Source: Bretschneidera sinensis (Eukaryota > Streptophyta > Magnoliopsida > Brassicales > Akaniaceae). Taken from it: a stretch of 64,000 bases of DNA. The DNA lies in NCBI GenBank assembly GCA_023935145.1, contig CM043700.1, positions 40,280,620-40,344,619 on the forward strand, read 5' to 3'. Numbering within the stretch: the stretch's first letter is position 1; each line of letters starts with the position of its first letter. Below are positions 12,895 to 26,400 of this stretch, in pieces. A program made the position numbers and the translations under genes. The notes below the pieces were generated by a model, which did not search any database, was not told the DNA's origin, and saw only the letters and a list, made by a program, of their open reading frames with translations.

Positions 12895-14435
12895 CATTGC
12901 ATTGGGGTTTGTTTGGCATATCATTTTCTTTTTGATAAAGGGACTCAACAATAATGCAGTTAACACAATTGTTGATGGGAAGTGTAGCACTTGTTAAAAC
13001 TTATTTAGCTTTTGCAAGAGTTGTGTTAAAAGGGCTACCAAATTAATATGCATTTTTTTGTTTTGTTTTTCTAGGATAAGACAATAAATTTAACATTTCG
13101 AAGATGAGCCAAAGAGATCATTTTCATAAAGCGGATACTAGTGTGTTCAGTCGCGCAAACGATGCGTAAAGATGATTGAAAGTAGCGATAGACAAGACCA
13201 AAATCAATGATATTTTAAAGAAGAAAGCTTTAAGATGTCTGGCCGTTGGTAATGAAGATTGGATGTAAAGAACGACAACTAAACAGAAGTTAGGCTAAAC
13301 AACAGCTTATGAAATGATTAAAAACTAGAAATTAGTTTATAAGAAAATAAATTTGTGTCAAAAAAATTGTTTTGTTTTACCAAACATTAAATAATTTTTA
13401 ACTCCACTAATGTTTCAAAAATTATTTTGTAAACTATAACCGAAACTATAGTTAAACCAAACAATACCTAAATTGTAAAAGTGCTTTTAAACTTTCAAGT
13501 CATCAAAAGGTATTACTATTAGTTATTTGAATGTTCATATGACATTTTTTTTTATCAAACTAACTTTAGTATTAGTACGATGAATTTTTATTTATTTTAA
13601 TAGAAATAACATATTGATCATAAAAAATTATTAACAACGAGGAGGATAATAATAATATTATTAATAGTCATTAATAGTAATAATTTAATAATAGTGATTG
13701 TATCTTTGTAATTGTAATTAAATTTTAGGTAAATTACAATCACATCTCACGTATTTGTTCATCAATACAACTACAATCTATTTTTTTTAAAACATCAATC
13801 ACATCTTTTTGGTTAAAAACATTAGTTGAAATCATGAGAATTTCTATATTTTCAACACTTTAGAATGTCATAAATGAATTACTTTTCAAATTAAATAAGA
13901 AAAATATGTGATGTCATATTATCATTTTATTTTATTTTATTAAATTTTTTAATGTTTGTGTGCACTATACATAATGCATATGTAGTTAGAATTTCTATAT
14001 TTTCAACACTTTAGAATCTCATAAATAAATTACTTTTCAAATTAAATAAGGAAAATATGTGATGCCACATTATTATCTAATTTAATTTTATTACATTTTT
14101 TAATGTTTATATGCACTATACATCATGCATAGGTAGTTTTATATGTAAGTTTGGAGGGGATGACATATTTAAAAAAACTCAGGATACGATTGCATTTATA
14201 AATTTAGTTATCATTTACTTTAAATTTTGTTGAAAAAAAATTAATTTCAAAGTCAATTTTTTTTTTAAAAACCAATGCGGTACGAAAATTTAGTAAATTT
14301 TCTTATCATTAAAGGTCAATTTAGTAATCTAATAGTGTCTGATTTTGACTCATAGGCTAAGCCAAAAAGAGCCAAAAAGCCTAAAACGTGTTGCTTATTT
14401 TTTAAGCTATCCCGTTGACAAATAAAATACCTGAT
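12895..14435. other. AT-rich intergenic DNA
   Basis: No gene is recognisable. The stretch holds one tandem duplication at 13837-14137 and otherwise low-complexity AT-rich sequence. Confidence 0.6.
13837..14137. repeat. Two-copy tandem duplication (151 bp period)
   Basis: Copies start at 13837 and 13988 with AGAATTTCTATATTTTCAAC and end with the same GCACTATACAT(A/C)ATGCAT string. The copies differ by scattered substitutions. No function is apparent. Confidence 0.85.
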
Positions 14436-14439
14436 TACC

Positions 14440-15240
14440 CTTCTCCATTTCCCATTATTCCATTCGATACCCTTCCCATTTTGCTTTTGCCATGATCTCC
14501 CTGTCCCCACCCATCTCTCATCAACTCTCCTTCTCCTTCGCATCCTCTCTATCTGCAACTCGCGATATCAGTCCTCACCGCTGCAAGTCGTTCTCTGGCG
14601 GCAACTGACTACGCAAAGCACTGTCCCTTCGTGAATTTTCTCGCTCTATATCTTTCGCGATCTGCGCAAAACTCGCTCTATTCTCTCCGCCGCGGTGCAG
14701 CGGCTTTCAGCGCCTCCCGCCGGTTCCGATTTCTCTCTCTACTTCTGTCTCTCTATAACTCTATTTCTCTCTTCCCGCACTGTCAGCGCGCCACCACCAA
14801 CCGGTAGTGTTTCTGACACCCTCAAATCACAGGCCGAACCTCCCAAAACTCCGGTAGTCTCTCCCCTTCCCTTATCATAATATTGAATTCTTGCAAAGTA
14901 CATAAATATAATGCTCATATATGAAAATGAATGATGTTCATTTTACAGGTGCGAAGCTACAGCGGCCCAGTCTCCCACATCCTAGCCCAGATCTATTCAA
15001 CAACATTTCACCTCTTTTATTCTCTTTTTCTCTCTCAAACTCTCACCAAAATTCGACAATTGCACGGGAAACAGACGGGAGCCGGCATCACTTTGTAAGT
15101 TTTCTTTCTCTTCTCTCATCCTCTCTCTCCCTCACGGGTCACATCTCACGACAGCTCACCTTTTTCAGTTTTTCTCTCTTACTTCCAGAATCCAGCCGAC
15201 AGCAGCACCGGCGGTGGCTTGACTCTTGAGAAGGTTAGCT
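14440..15240 (+). promoter_or_regulatory. GC- and CT-rich stretch, candidate promoter/leader
   Basis: This block stands out from its AT-rich surroundings. It has many CpG sites and long CT-rich runs such as TTTCTCTCTCTACTTCTGTC, as in plant core promoters and 5' leaders. A possible donor, GAGAAG/GTTAGC, lies at about 15233. The first coding exon of the downstream USE1-like gene begins just after an acceptor-like CTGTAG, so a noncoding exon here is possible, but it would need an intron of about 5 kb. No coding domain was recognised. Confidence 0.3.
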
Positions 15241-16394
15241 ATTTTGCACAAAAAATTGCTTTGCTTAAAGGTGTTTAGGTCTCTGATAGAAAAAGGTAGT
15301 TAGGTTATTTTTTTTATTAATTCTGAAGTAACAAAGGTCGACAGATTCGAAAAATTTTAATATGCAATTTTATTGAAATGATAAAATTTTACATTTGATC
15401 TGGTTTACTTTTTTTTTTCTTTCTGTTGTAAAGTAGTTTAGTACTTGGCTAATTACTAATTAGCTCATGAATTATGAACACCACCAGCTTGAAGAAAATG
15501 ACGAAAGAAGTTAAGCAACGGGCAACTGGGTTGGTTTTGTTTATGTATGATGTATCACAAAGAATTGGATATTAACATTGTATCAGGTTCTTAATTGGAG
15601 CTGGGTTTATGCATCCCAAAAAGGGAGATTGCTTTATTATTTGTTCCCTTCTCTCAACTGTTTTCATTAGTTAAACAAGAACCTGTTTCATTCTTTGAAC
15701 TCTTGTCTTTGGAGAAATATGGCCTAAGATTTTCTGTTGCAAAGTTTACATGGAACCTATTTGATTCCATTATATATTGACCATGTTTGCGAAAACTGCA
15801 CATTGTGAAAAAAAGACAAGTAACCCAAATATCCTGGTAAGGAAAAAATTTAAGATTGCAAAAGCAGCATCTTGATCTTCATGTCCTTTAAGTTTTAGAT
15901 ATACTACAAGAAGAAGAAGCATGAAATTAACAATCACATGTTTTGCAATTTTCCTAGCAAAGGATGTATTTTATAAATATACTTACAAATTTACAGTTAA
16001 TGGTGATTATATGTGTGGGGTTAATATTTTTGTTGGAAGTCTTGTTTTTTGTGTATATGTGTGGTTATGTACGTATGTTGGTGCACGTGTTCTGCTTGCT
16101 TATGTTCTCTCTCTCATGTCCATTTTCTCTTCATTTGAGCATGTATTTGATACCACTTAGATGAATTAAGATTAGATGACCAAACATAATACTTATATAT
16201 GGAATGTAGATAACAAATTAAAACTCACGCTTTGTATAGATTACCAACCTTCATTTTCTTTTGGTATCATTCCAAATTTTAATTTGGTTCCCCATAAAAA
16301 TATATTAACCAACTAGGATTAGAGAAAGAAGACATTGTGTTATTGGTGGTTAGGCTGTTGTGAGGTGAAGTGATGTCAAGAATGGACTGGCTTC

Positions 16395-17192
16395 TCCCAG
16401 TGTCCAATGGTGTTATCTTGTGGGATATGTCTTTCATCCGCAATGTTAACGATTGGGAGGTTGAGAGGGTGCAAAGCTTCTTGGAAACTTTATATAGCTT
16501 TAATTTTGACTTATCTAAAGAGGATGTAATGAGATGGAGGGACAACATTGGCAAAGGTTTTGAGGTGAAATATTTCTATAGGATACTTCTAGCCGGGTCT
16601 CTTGTGGATGGATCCACCAATTTCCCGTGGAAAGCAATTTGGTGCTCCGGAGCTCCAAAGAAAGTGAGTTTTTTTTTGTTAGGAGGCTTCTTTGGAAAAG
16701 ATCCTAACGCTTGATAATTTGCAAAGAAGGGGAGGGTGCTGGTGAACCGTTGTTTCATTTTCAAAGGATGTGGTGAGTCCGTGTTTCATCTACTGATGGA
16801 GTGCTATTTGGCTAGAGCCTTATGGGAAATGACTTATAAGGTTTTGGGGGTCTCTTGGGTGTGCGCCGAATCAGTGTTAGATGAGGTGTGGGCTTAGAGT
16901 GGATTTCGGGCTCCTAAGAACCTCAAGAAAGCCTACTCTACAATCCCCTTTCTATCTTTTGGATTGTTTGGATTGAGAGAAACTGTAGAGCTTTTGAAGG
17001 CTTTGACAGACCTATTGATGTAATTAGGGAAAAATGGTTCAATGGCCTTATTTTTTGGGTTAAAGGGAATTCTTTTGTAAATGATTTTGACATTGTAGAT
17101 TTTGTGGAGTTTCTCTCCTATAGATAGCCTTTGTACATGGATTGTACTCCCTTGGTGCGCCTTTTGTTTAATACATTCCACTTATAAAAAAA
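16395..17192 (+). mobile_element. 5'-truncated LINE (L1-type) with 17 bp TSD
   Basis: The sequence encodes the C-terminal end of a plant LINE polyprotein with the RT zinc-binding region (motifs FPWKAIW, APKKVSFF, NRCFIF...FHLLMEC, LDNLQRRG in shifted frames). It ends with an A run at 17186-17194. The 17-base AAGAATGGACTGGCTTC occurs immediately before it (16378-16394) and after it (17193-17209), which is a perfect target-site duplication. At least one frameshift lies near the T run at 16670. Only about 0.8 kb was inserted, as in target-primed insertions that end early. Confidence 0.9.
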
Positions 17193-17909
17193 AAGAATGG
17201 ACTGGCTTCAAAGTAGTTAGTTATTTTGTGTTTCTGGTTTTTCATGGACGAATCAGAATCAAATTGACTTTATATTATTGTAGTGAATTCCTTTTAAATC
17301 CTGCATGATCTACTATAATTATATTGCTAGCTTTTCTTATCAAAAAGAATTTTTTTTTGCTATCTCTTCTCTTTTATTTATCCAATGAAAAAGTCTGAAA
17401 ACGACAACTGGCTTTGCATTCATCTGAACTGAATGGTGAGTTGAACATTTTATGAAATCTTGTATTACAAAGTAAATGAAATACTTCTAAAACTTCCTTT
17501 TTTTTCCCTTCTTAATGTTTGGAAACCCATGTTAGTTTAGTGCTTATGTATGCGACCATTTTCAACTTCAAATTGTCAATTGAAAAAAAAAGGAACAAAA
17601 AGGGAAAAAATGCCATTGTTTTTCTAGAGGAAGAGACCCTGGCATTGGAGAGGGGTGGAGTGTCAGATTCCAGTCTTAATAACGGTGAATAAGGAAAAGC
17701 ACAGAAATGGAAAATTTCCCAAGTCCAGTTTGTATGTTGATTGCACTAGGCATGAGATGATCTGTTACTAAAAATAGGCTGCAGGAGTGTGTGTGCTGTG
17801 CGTGCGTGTTGTTCCTGTCATGTGTGGGTGTGTGCGTGTTGTCCCTGTGCTGTTTGTTAATAAATTTTTTTGTACTCAATATATAGATAGACAGCCAAAC
17901 AAAACCCTC

Positions 17910-18348
17910 CTCAGCCAGTAGAGGTAGAGGTAGAGGGAGAGGTAGAACTATTTGTGGGGGTAAGGGTACCAACACTGGTGGGAGCAGTAAGGGAAAAGAA
18001 TCCAACCAATGCAGTGAAACAAAAAGCGGATTGGGACAATGGGTGCCCACCTTCTGTTTGTTGAGATTTGTTTAGATTAAATCAGACTAGGGAATAGCCA
18101 AGGTACACACTTGTCAGGGGACGGCGGAAAAATGTGGTTAAACTGTTCGATGAGAAGAGAAGGAGAGAGTACGAAAGGATACAAATGAAAAACAATTGGG
18201 ACGCTATGAAGAAGAAGTGGCAGTTGTGTAAAAGCTTGATGATGCTGGCCTGCTGGGAAGACAGTGGTGGTAATACAGAAGATGTGGTTGGGGATGTGAG
18301 TTATGATTACTTGATGGCTGTGAAAGATGTAATTGCAAATGAAATTTG
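17910..18348 (+). pseudogene. Myb/SANT-like DNA-binding domain gene remnant
   Basis: The second half (18066-18348) matches the plant Myb_DNA-bind_3 family found in L10-interacting-MYB-like and Harbinger-associated proteins. It reads VEICLD, then IRLGNSQGTHLSG, VVKLFDEK, and MKNNWDAMKKKWQLCKSL. A TAA interrupts the domain between VEICLD and IRLGN, and a frameshift near 18060 separates it from the upstream KADWDN-type start. An arginine-glycine stretch (RGRGRGRGR) precedes it from about 17922. The normal C-terminal half and a clear start codon are missing. It is best read as a decayed fragment; a short spliced product cannot be excluded. Confidence 0.65.
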
Positions 18349-18980
18349 AGGGGCAAGCATGATGTGCAGTGTAGATACTGGTTAACTAAGGCGATCGCGA
18401 TGATTTTGATGATTATTTATTTTGCAACTAAATATACATATAATTTGATCTGAGATAGATCCTAATGTGTAGTTTGCTAAATGTTGATAGTTTCCATTCA
18501 ACATATTCAATTAAATGATTTATTTTAGTTTGTATTATTCTTTTTTAATTAATAATTTTATAAATGTTAAAATTTGTTTTACTATTTTTCAATTAAATTA
18601 TTTATACAACCATTAAAGAAATAAATGATAGAATAACATTCATTTAAGTATTTATTAATATATTTAATATTATTAATTAATTTATTATGTAATTGGAAAT
18701 TTAAAATGTAAAATTCTTTTATGATTTTCCATTTTAACGGGGCAAAATACTGGTTCTAAAAAAATTAGGTTGAAAAAACAATTTGCCAAACATATGCCAG
18801 AAGCCATATGCTCTCATGCCCTTTTGGTCATTTTGACATGCATGCCCGCAGCTTACTCATGAATTTAGCTCCTATCATCCAAAGGCTGAACTGTTTATAT
18901 GATAAACCCGCTTTCAGAAATTATGTTGATTATGCTTAAAGCGTTAAGCGGTTGAAAGCTAAGCGAAACAGGCTCTTAGT

Positions 18981-19390
18981 CAAGGTTCTAAATAACGTAC
19001 TGGATGAGGTAACATTTCCTTATTGGTACGTCTCGTACATCGATCTATCTCGGTGTACCGTTTTGGATTTAATGCCATTTTACAGTAAATACCTGTTCAT
19101 ATATGTACCAAAAACAAATTTCAGATCCAATAAAGATAGCAAATTTATCATCGTCAAGTCTTTTATAACTGCCACAACTTCAATAACAAAGCATGGAGAA
19201 AAACACTTTCAAGAACAGGGATGAGAAAAGTTATCAATAAGGAAAAAAAAGAGGAAGAAATTCAATTACCAGGTACCGGTAGAGCTTTGTACTGAACACA
19301 AGACGAAACTGGGGTCCTAGTATCGTTTTTCTCTAAGAACAGGTACGTGCTAGCCATACTGACCGGTGCGGTGCTGTATTTATAACCTTG
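18981..19390. mobile_element. Probable hAT-type MITE
   Basis: The left end CAAGGTTCTAAATA and the inverted right end (TATTTATAACCTTG) form imperfect terminal repeats 410 bp apart. The flanks CTCTTAGT (18973-18980) and CTCTTATT (19391-19398) look like an 8 bp target duplication with one mismatch. An 8 bp duplication and CAAGG-type ends fit hAT elements. No transposase is encoded, so the element would be non-autonomous. Confidence 0.65.
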
Positions 19391-19830
19391 CTCTTATTCA
19401 TTGTATACCCAGAAAACGCCGCAAAATAAAAAAAAATTATATGAGAACCTCTTGATCTGGTTTGATTTTTGTGATGTTTTTACGCAATTAGAATGACACC
19501 CAGAATCTTAGACATTCAAAAAAATATTAATCCTCGTGATTTTTACTCGAAATAAAGCTAGGAAGGTGGAGAACGTCTTTCCTATTTAGGTTTGGAGTTG
19601 ATCCCTCGTGCTTTTGCAATGATTTTCTTTTTACAGAGCATTTCTATTCCATAACTTAATTCTCCGTACTAGCGGAAATTACATGAACATGTGAGAAGAA
19701 CATTAAGAAGGTTTTCATAAATATAATACTAGTGACCTGCAAATATTATTATTCCTTCAAAACTTGGAAACAGCATCTCTGCCCCCGATTTGATTTAGTT
19801 TCACAAGAATATAGCAGTTTTGTACTTGTC

Positions 19831-19869
19831 AAGAAAAGAAAAGAAAAGAAAAGAAAAGAAAAGAAAAGC
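19831..19869. repeat. (AAGAA)n microsatellite
   Basis: About eight uninterrupted AAGAA units. It lies in DNA with no recognised gene, upstream of the USE1-like gene. Confidence 0.9.
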
Positions 19870-20420
19870 ATATAGCAGTTTAGCATCACTGAACTTTCTA
19901 AAAAATCTGTTCTGTTTTATCAAGCTTCCACTTTGGTTACTGCAAGTATCCAGAAAATAAAAAAGTTATGTATGGAGCTACTGTTTAGCAGGGGCCAAGG
20001 TGGGGCAATGGTTAACCCGCATTGGGGTGAATGCAGATACTTCTGTTTATCCCCTGATTTGGTGGTGGATTAGGGGGTCCCAGTCCCATATGCACCCTGT
20101 TGCGATCCCTGTGTGTATGTGTATGCATAGTTTTTATTGTATAGGTAGCATAGATAATGAGAATTATGTCCTGATTTCTGATGCACTGTAATGAAATAAT
20201 TTATATAGGTCAAACCTAAGACAACAATTTCAGACACAGAACAATGAGACTGAAATATGATTTTGATGCAATATCATTATATTCTAAAGACACTGAGAGA
20301 GTAAGACATGATAATTGTAACGTGGAAAGTACTATACAGGGAATTTTATTTTATTTTATCATTCTGAAATTTAGATTTGTTTGTTTATTGTATGCTTATT
20401 CAATGCTGTAGGATTTTGTG

Positions 20421-23400
20421 ATGGGAATCGGTAAAACAGAAGTTAACTTGAGGAGGTTGCTTGCAGCTGCACCTCAGCAACAAAATCAGGCAAAACTTAT
20501 ACATGTACGTCCAGCGACATTTCAAGTGAACATATTAATTTGGTAATGATGTATATTCATTTTTTTTTTCAAATACTTAGATGTGATGTTTTAGGTAGTA
20601 CCATTCTGGCTTGCATACAATTTTTACTTTTGACAAAATTCTTAAATGGTTTTTTTCCCCTCCTTATCTTTGTGTTTTGTTATAGCCTTTTTACCAGCTG
20701 AATCCATGAATGATGTAAGTAACACAACTTTGCAGTATGTTGCTACTTTAAGGGAACAATTAGAGCAATTGGCTGAAGAGAAGACTCCAGAAGGCTTACC
20801 TAGGTCGGTTGCTTTCTCACTTTATTTTTCAGTGTGTACACACACACAGAGCTACATGTATGTATATATGTATGCATGCATTTGTCCATCTATCTGTATA
20901 TCTTTGGGAAGTTTGGGACAGATCATATGAGGTGCATTAAAATAATTGACTACCCATAGATAAAAGTCTTCCAATCGCCTATCTCCTTGTTGTTTTAGTA
21001 AGTTCACATTGTGTAGTGAATATTGAAGTTTTCTCTGCTATCAAGTTTTTTTGAATTAATAAATAGTTTTAATCAGTGCTCGGATCATCTTCTTAGGACG
21101 GGGCAGCTAAGTCTTGGGCGAGAATGGCAGAAAATTCCTGTAATTCTTTTCATTGTTTTTGTTTCAAATTAATGAGCAGTTGCTCTTCATGTGGAAAGAA
21201 ACAAAAAGGTGTTCTATGGAAGCTCATTTCTATTTAGAGATATCCATTGTTTTTTGCTTCTACTTCCTCTTGATGAATGATACTTATCAGAAAAGAAAAG
21301 AACTTACTGTGATCATTGATGAATAGTAGTACTCCAACTTTTTTGGGCAAGGGGTTGGGAGAGTAAACAGGATGACAAGGAGTTTGATTCTGTAGCCAGG
21401 TTGCTTTTTCTAAACTGGTCCGCTATATAAGAAGAAAATGGAGATAAGTATCATTGTTGAAGCTATCAGGAAAATGATCAAATTTTGTGCTATTCTTATC
21501 TATATGTTAGATTTTCATAGTTAACCTTTCTAGGGTGCTCTGTGAATAAAGAAGACCTACGATTGGACAGGATCGTGTTATGCAAGTGAAGGATGTTGAC
21601 TCTATCACAATTACGTTTGTACTTATTTGTTTGTAGTGCGTTACATTATTCTCTCCACCCCTTCAACCCCCCAAAAAACAAAAATAAAAAGAATGGACAG
21701 TTTCTAAAATATTTGTTGTTTTATTTTAGGGCTCAAGGAGTTTAGTTTGGGTGGGAGGCTTGAGAGTTGATTACTGAGCTTATTATACTTCTATGTTTTG
21801 CAAAATACATACTGGTGTGGAAGGATTCTAATCTGGATGTATTCTATATTAATTGAAGACATTCAGGTTGATTCAATGAGACATTTCATGGGTATTTGGC
21901 TAGTGTTTGATAATCTACTAAGGTACTGATTTGTTGTATTGGTATTACCTAATAGCATGTTTGACATGACATTGCCGAGGCTAATAGTGTTGTAGGTGGA
22001 AGAAGTCATTCTCTTTTACTTTGTGAATGACCTTTGCCATCATGCTTGAATACCATTGCACTCATATGAGTGGTTTGGTTGCAGTAGGATTTGACTTTCT
22101 CCAAAAAAATATTGGTTGCAGTAGGATTGGGGTGTTTTATTGTTCAGAAAAAAGAACAAAGAAACAAAGGAAAAGAAAAGACAAAAAGTCATCTTTCACT
22201 ATAAAGCCTCAAAGGGGACCTAAACTAGTTATTATTTGAGATGCTACAACAAAGGATTCAAAGTTTGGAATCGATTTGATGATTTTTCCATATTTATCTT
22301 CTCACCTCTCGACATAAGAGAAATATGTAATATTGAAAGATCTTGTAATTTTTCTGGAATACAGTCAATAAACTGATTCCCTTTTAACTTCTAAGTTCAA
22401 AGTATTGCTTCTTGTTTCATTTACCACTTGATCTAAAGAAGACAAAGAGGTAAGACAAGAATCTTTTTGTTAATTATTAGTTATTTTCTTCACTTTCTTT
22501 CTTATGATAGTTTTTTTTCTTCCCTTTTAATAGCTGATTCAAGTGGTATGGTTCTGGGATGATTCATTAGTTTATGTAACTTACCTTTTGGATTCCTTTC
22601 CACAGAGTTTCAAAGGCTAAGGTGAATGATTATTCAGAGAGGATTGAAGCCATTGCTTCCAAGTTAGCTGCCCCATTGGTGTGTATGTGATATGGAAACC
22701 TAATATGTTGTTTCTGTTGAATAGTTAAGAACCTGGAGGGATTCATTCATTTATTCTTTATTCTTAAATTATTGTCATCTTAAAGTAGTTTGACTGGTAG
22801 TAGATTGGTTTTAGATGTGAGATTTCATTGACAAAGCATGAGATAATGAATTTCTGGTATTGTTTGTCTCTCAGGAGTTAAAATTTCTAAAATTATATTT
22901 CCCTATTGATGTGGTTTACTTGGAAGGATTAAGAAGAAATTTTTTCATAAAAAGACATCTAAAAGATTAGGTATTATTGGCTGAGTGGGAAATGGTAGGT
23001 CACTTTGATTGATTCAGATTTGGGGACGCACAATGGAGATGATTTTTTCACCAATATTTGTATGAAATTTCTATTGAAATATGGGTCAGGTTAAGTGGTG
23101 CCCTAAGAGTACTTGTTAACAACAAGTAATAAATACCAATACAAATGCATTGAGAATTTAAAATTGTATTTAAGTTTAGTAGTTTTCCAAATATACCCTT
23201 CATTTATGAGTGTGTATATGAAATATATACATATATATAGTTGCAAGTTCAAGCAAACTTTGCATTAATTATAGCATGACTAATATCTAATATTTGTTTG
23301 TACGACACCTGTTAACCGGACCCTTGAAATATTATCTGTAAAATGTACATCTTCTCACATCCTTTTCTTGTGTCTCACTCATTGCAAGAGCCAAGGCATT

Positions 23401-26400
23401 GTCTGATCATTTTTAAAACTTACAGTTAGCTTTCTCGGTCTTTTAGCTAGATTAAGAATTATTACCTATACTAATGGCATCAGGGGAAGGTTGCATGACA
23501 TTTTTCATGTACTTGATCTTTTCCCCTGTTGGTCTTTTTCAATTAAACATTTTACTTGCTAAAAGTTTTCTAGTGTCTACCTTGATTAGCTTAGTATCTG
23601 ATACCGGCCCACATAGATTCATGCCGTAAGGATGGTTTAGTGGATATGATGCTGAAAAGTATTGGTTTGATGTCATGCATGAATCTTGATTTAAGATAAT
23701 TGTTTTTCCAAAACATCATAGTGGAATTAATATATATGCCCATATCAAATTTAAATTTACCCTTAAATGAACCTCCTAGGACACTGGTTCAGAGAACCAT
23801 GACAAATGGCATTGTAAATATCACATTTAGAATTTCCTGTTCTGGTGAGCCTAGTGGGTCCAGAATGACTTTTTTCTTTGGTTACACTGTAAGTTATGTA
23901 AATTCTTGTATCATGGTTATGCTTGAAGCTTTGGTTGCACTGTTCATGAAAGCAAGTTTGTAATTAGTAATATTTTTGCACCATTTGAGAAACTTTTTTG
24001 CAACAATGCATACATGTTTCCCATGGAGGTTACTACTAACTATTTTTCTTTCGGCTGATTTCCAGCCTGATATTCGGGTATCCTATGAATCCTTTGCAAG
24101 GGATTCTTTAAAGGAAACACCTTCTAAGACTGATGGAGAAAATCACATCCCCTCTTCTCCAGGGCTGAGAAGGAGATTTGTGTAAGTGAATATGGACTAG
24201 TTAAGATCTATATGATTGTGCTTAGGTCCTAACTAGCGCTGCTTTGGTTGGCATGGTTTCTTTCAGTCTAAACAATTTGGTCCATTGAACAGGCCTGCAT
24301 TGAGTACCAAAGATGGAACTCATGACACTATTGAGGCTGATGCATCAACACCAGTCAAACTGGATGCTGCAACGCAAGCACACATTGAAAAGCACAGGTA
24401 CTTTTGTAAATTGCCGTTCTATTGAAACTTGAGTAACTGAAGCAAGGAATGAGATTTTGAGGGAGAAGGTGCGAGAATGATGGTTTTAGATTTAACAGTT
24501 TGATGACGACGAAGGGTTAGTCTTTAAGGGCTTAAAGTTAGGGGTAGGGCTTGTAGAATTTGGGGGAAACAGTAAGAGTGTGTTTGACAATAAAATTGAA
24601 ATAGCAAGATAAAATAATAAAATTGAACTATTAACTTCATACTTGTGGGGTTCTAGGAATCACTTGGGAAGAATGGCTTATACTTCTAGGGTTTCAAATA
24701 ATTGAAATTCTGGATGATACTTAATTAATTTAATTGAAGCCCAATAAAAGCTTATATAGATACTCTGTGATTCAACCCTAATGACAATTAATCTCGACCA
24801 TCGAAATACACTATATGGACCATAGGTTATGATTATGAAAAAAAATATGGACCACTGGTTATAAACTGAATAACATAAAACCCTAAAGACATGACTTTAC
24901 TTGTTGGAATCACAATTTGTTTTTTAGAAAAAATCCATTTTTTGGTTTAGGGAAAGGTGGTGTCCAGCACCGGCTCTTGAACCTTTGATCTCATGGTTAG
25001 GATGAGTAAATATCCATTAACCACGAAGGAATAAGGACAATGAGTGAAAAAACCCAATTTGCTCCTGTGAAGAGTACCCAGCTAAAGTGATGTGAACAAT
25101 ACCGCTCCAGTGCTGCCAACGAAAAATGGTTAAAATATTTTAGCTCAACTTTCTTGCAAAGCCCAAGTCAAAATTATCCCGCCAAATCAAAGCTTGAGAC
25201 TTTTATAACCACCATTATTTGTTTCTATGATATTATCCCGTAAGCTTTTGATTTCCATCACTGTCCATGTAACTTATGATGTTTCAAAATATAATTAACA
25301 TTTATTTTAAAAATAGTTTTGAACAAAAGGAACAACGGGTGTGGTGAGTAATTAAATTAGATTGTTGGCAACCTTGTTTTTAGTTTGAAAGCCAACTCCT
25401 GTCACATTTTTCAACAAATATCAACTGAACTAGTGTTAGTGATGGGCCATCCTCTGAATGGTATGTCTCTAAGATGGACAGGGAAAGCAGATTAATTTGA
25501 TCCAGATATCCAGTTCATCTTTGTTTATTTGATGATGACATAAGTAATGTGGCTTTAAGTAATTGATAATAAAATCAAAGTATATCAAAAAGGATATTCT
25601 TAAATGCATTTTGTACAAAAACATAAAATTCATTGACTTTAAATAAACTTTAAAGTAATTTTGGTCTTTTTTACAATTTAAAGCAGGATATTTTGTTTAT
25701 AGTTTCCCCTTTTCTTGATCCTTTGGAGTACAACAATATCATTATCCTCTTGTTACTTGCTCCCCCCACGTATACTCTGTAACCTACTCATTGAGTGAAG
25801 AGGCTTCAACTAATAACTAGTTAGTATCTTCTTGGCAGATCTACTGCCATCTTGTTCTTTGGAGCAGAATCCTTGATATCATCTAAATTGAACAAAGGGT
25901 AACTGAATTGAATTTGAGAAATGAAGAAATGTGCAGATCTGAATTTTAAGCAGGGAAACAATTTAAATAAAGTGAGATAGGAAACTGAGAAAAAGGCTAT
26001 TAATATTATCGATTAAATTGGTCATTCCAAAATTTATATTTCACTCTGTAAAATATGAATCTTTAGAGTTCAACTCTTGTAGTTACTTAGGGATTCAGAA
26101 TTTTTCTATGGCTTTGTGCCCTACCCTCTCCCCTTGCCAAAAAAAGAAAGAAAAGAAAAGCACCCAGAAGATCTTGAAAAAAGAGGGCATGTAAGAGGTG
26201 TAATGGTGGTGCTCGGGTAAAAAAAAGAGCCGCCTTGTTTATGGTTGTTTATTATGCTCATTGCTGATTGAGCTCGCATTTTGCTTATTGTATGATAGCT
26301 ATGTCTAACAATGCAATTCCTTGAGTAATTTTGAGGAGATCATCGGAATTGAAGCTGACTGAATATTAGTTTTATTTGTTGCACCATCTACTTGTTGTAA

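Noticed and set aside
4181..12899. Target-site duplication for the chromovirus
   Set aside because: Flanking bases (TATAA and CATTG) do not match, and the left LTR start is mutated.
14921..15229. 102-codon frame rich in Ser and Leu
   Set aside because: It comes from CT-rich leader-like sequence; no domain was recognised.
20000..20191. 63-codon frame just upstream of the USE1-like gene
   Set aside because: It has no similarity to the N terminus of Use1 proteins and no link to exon 1; likely chance.
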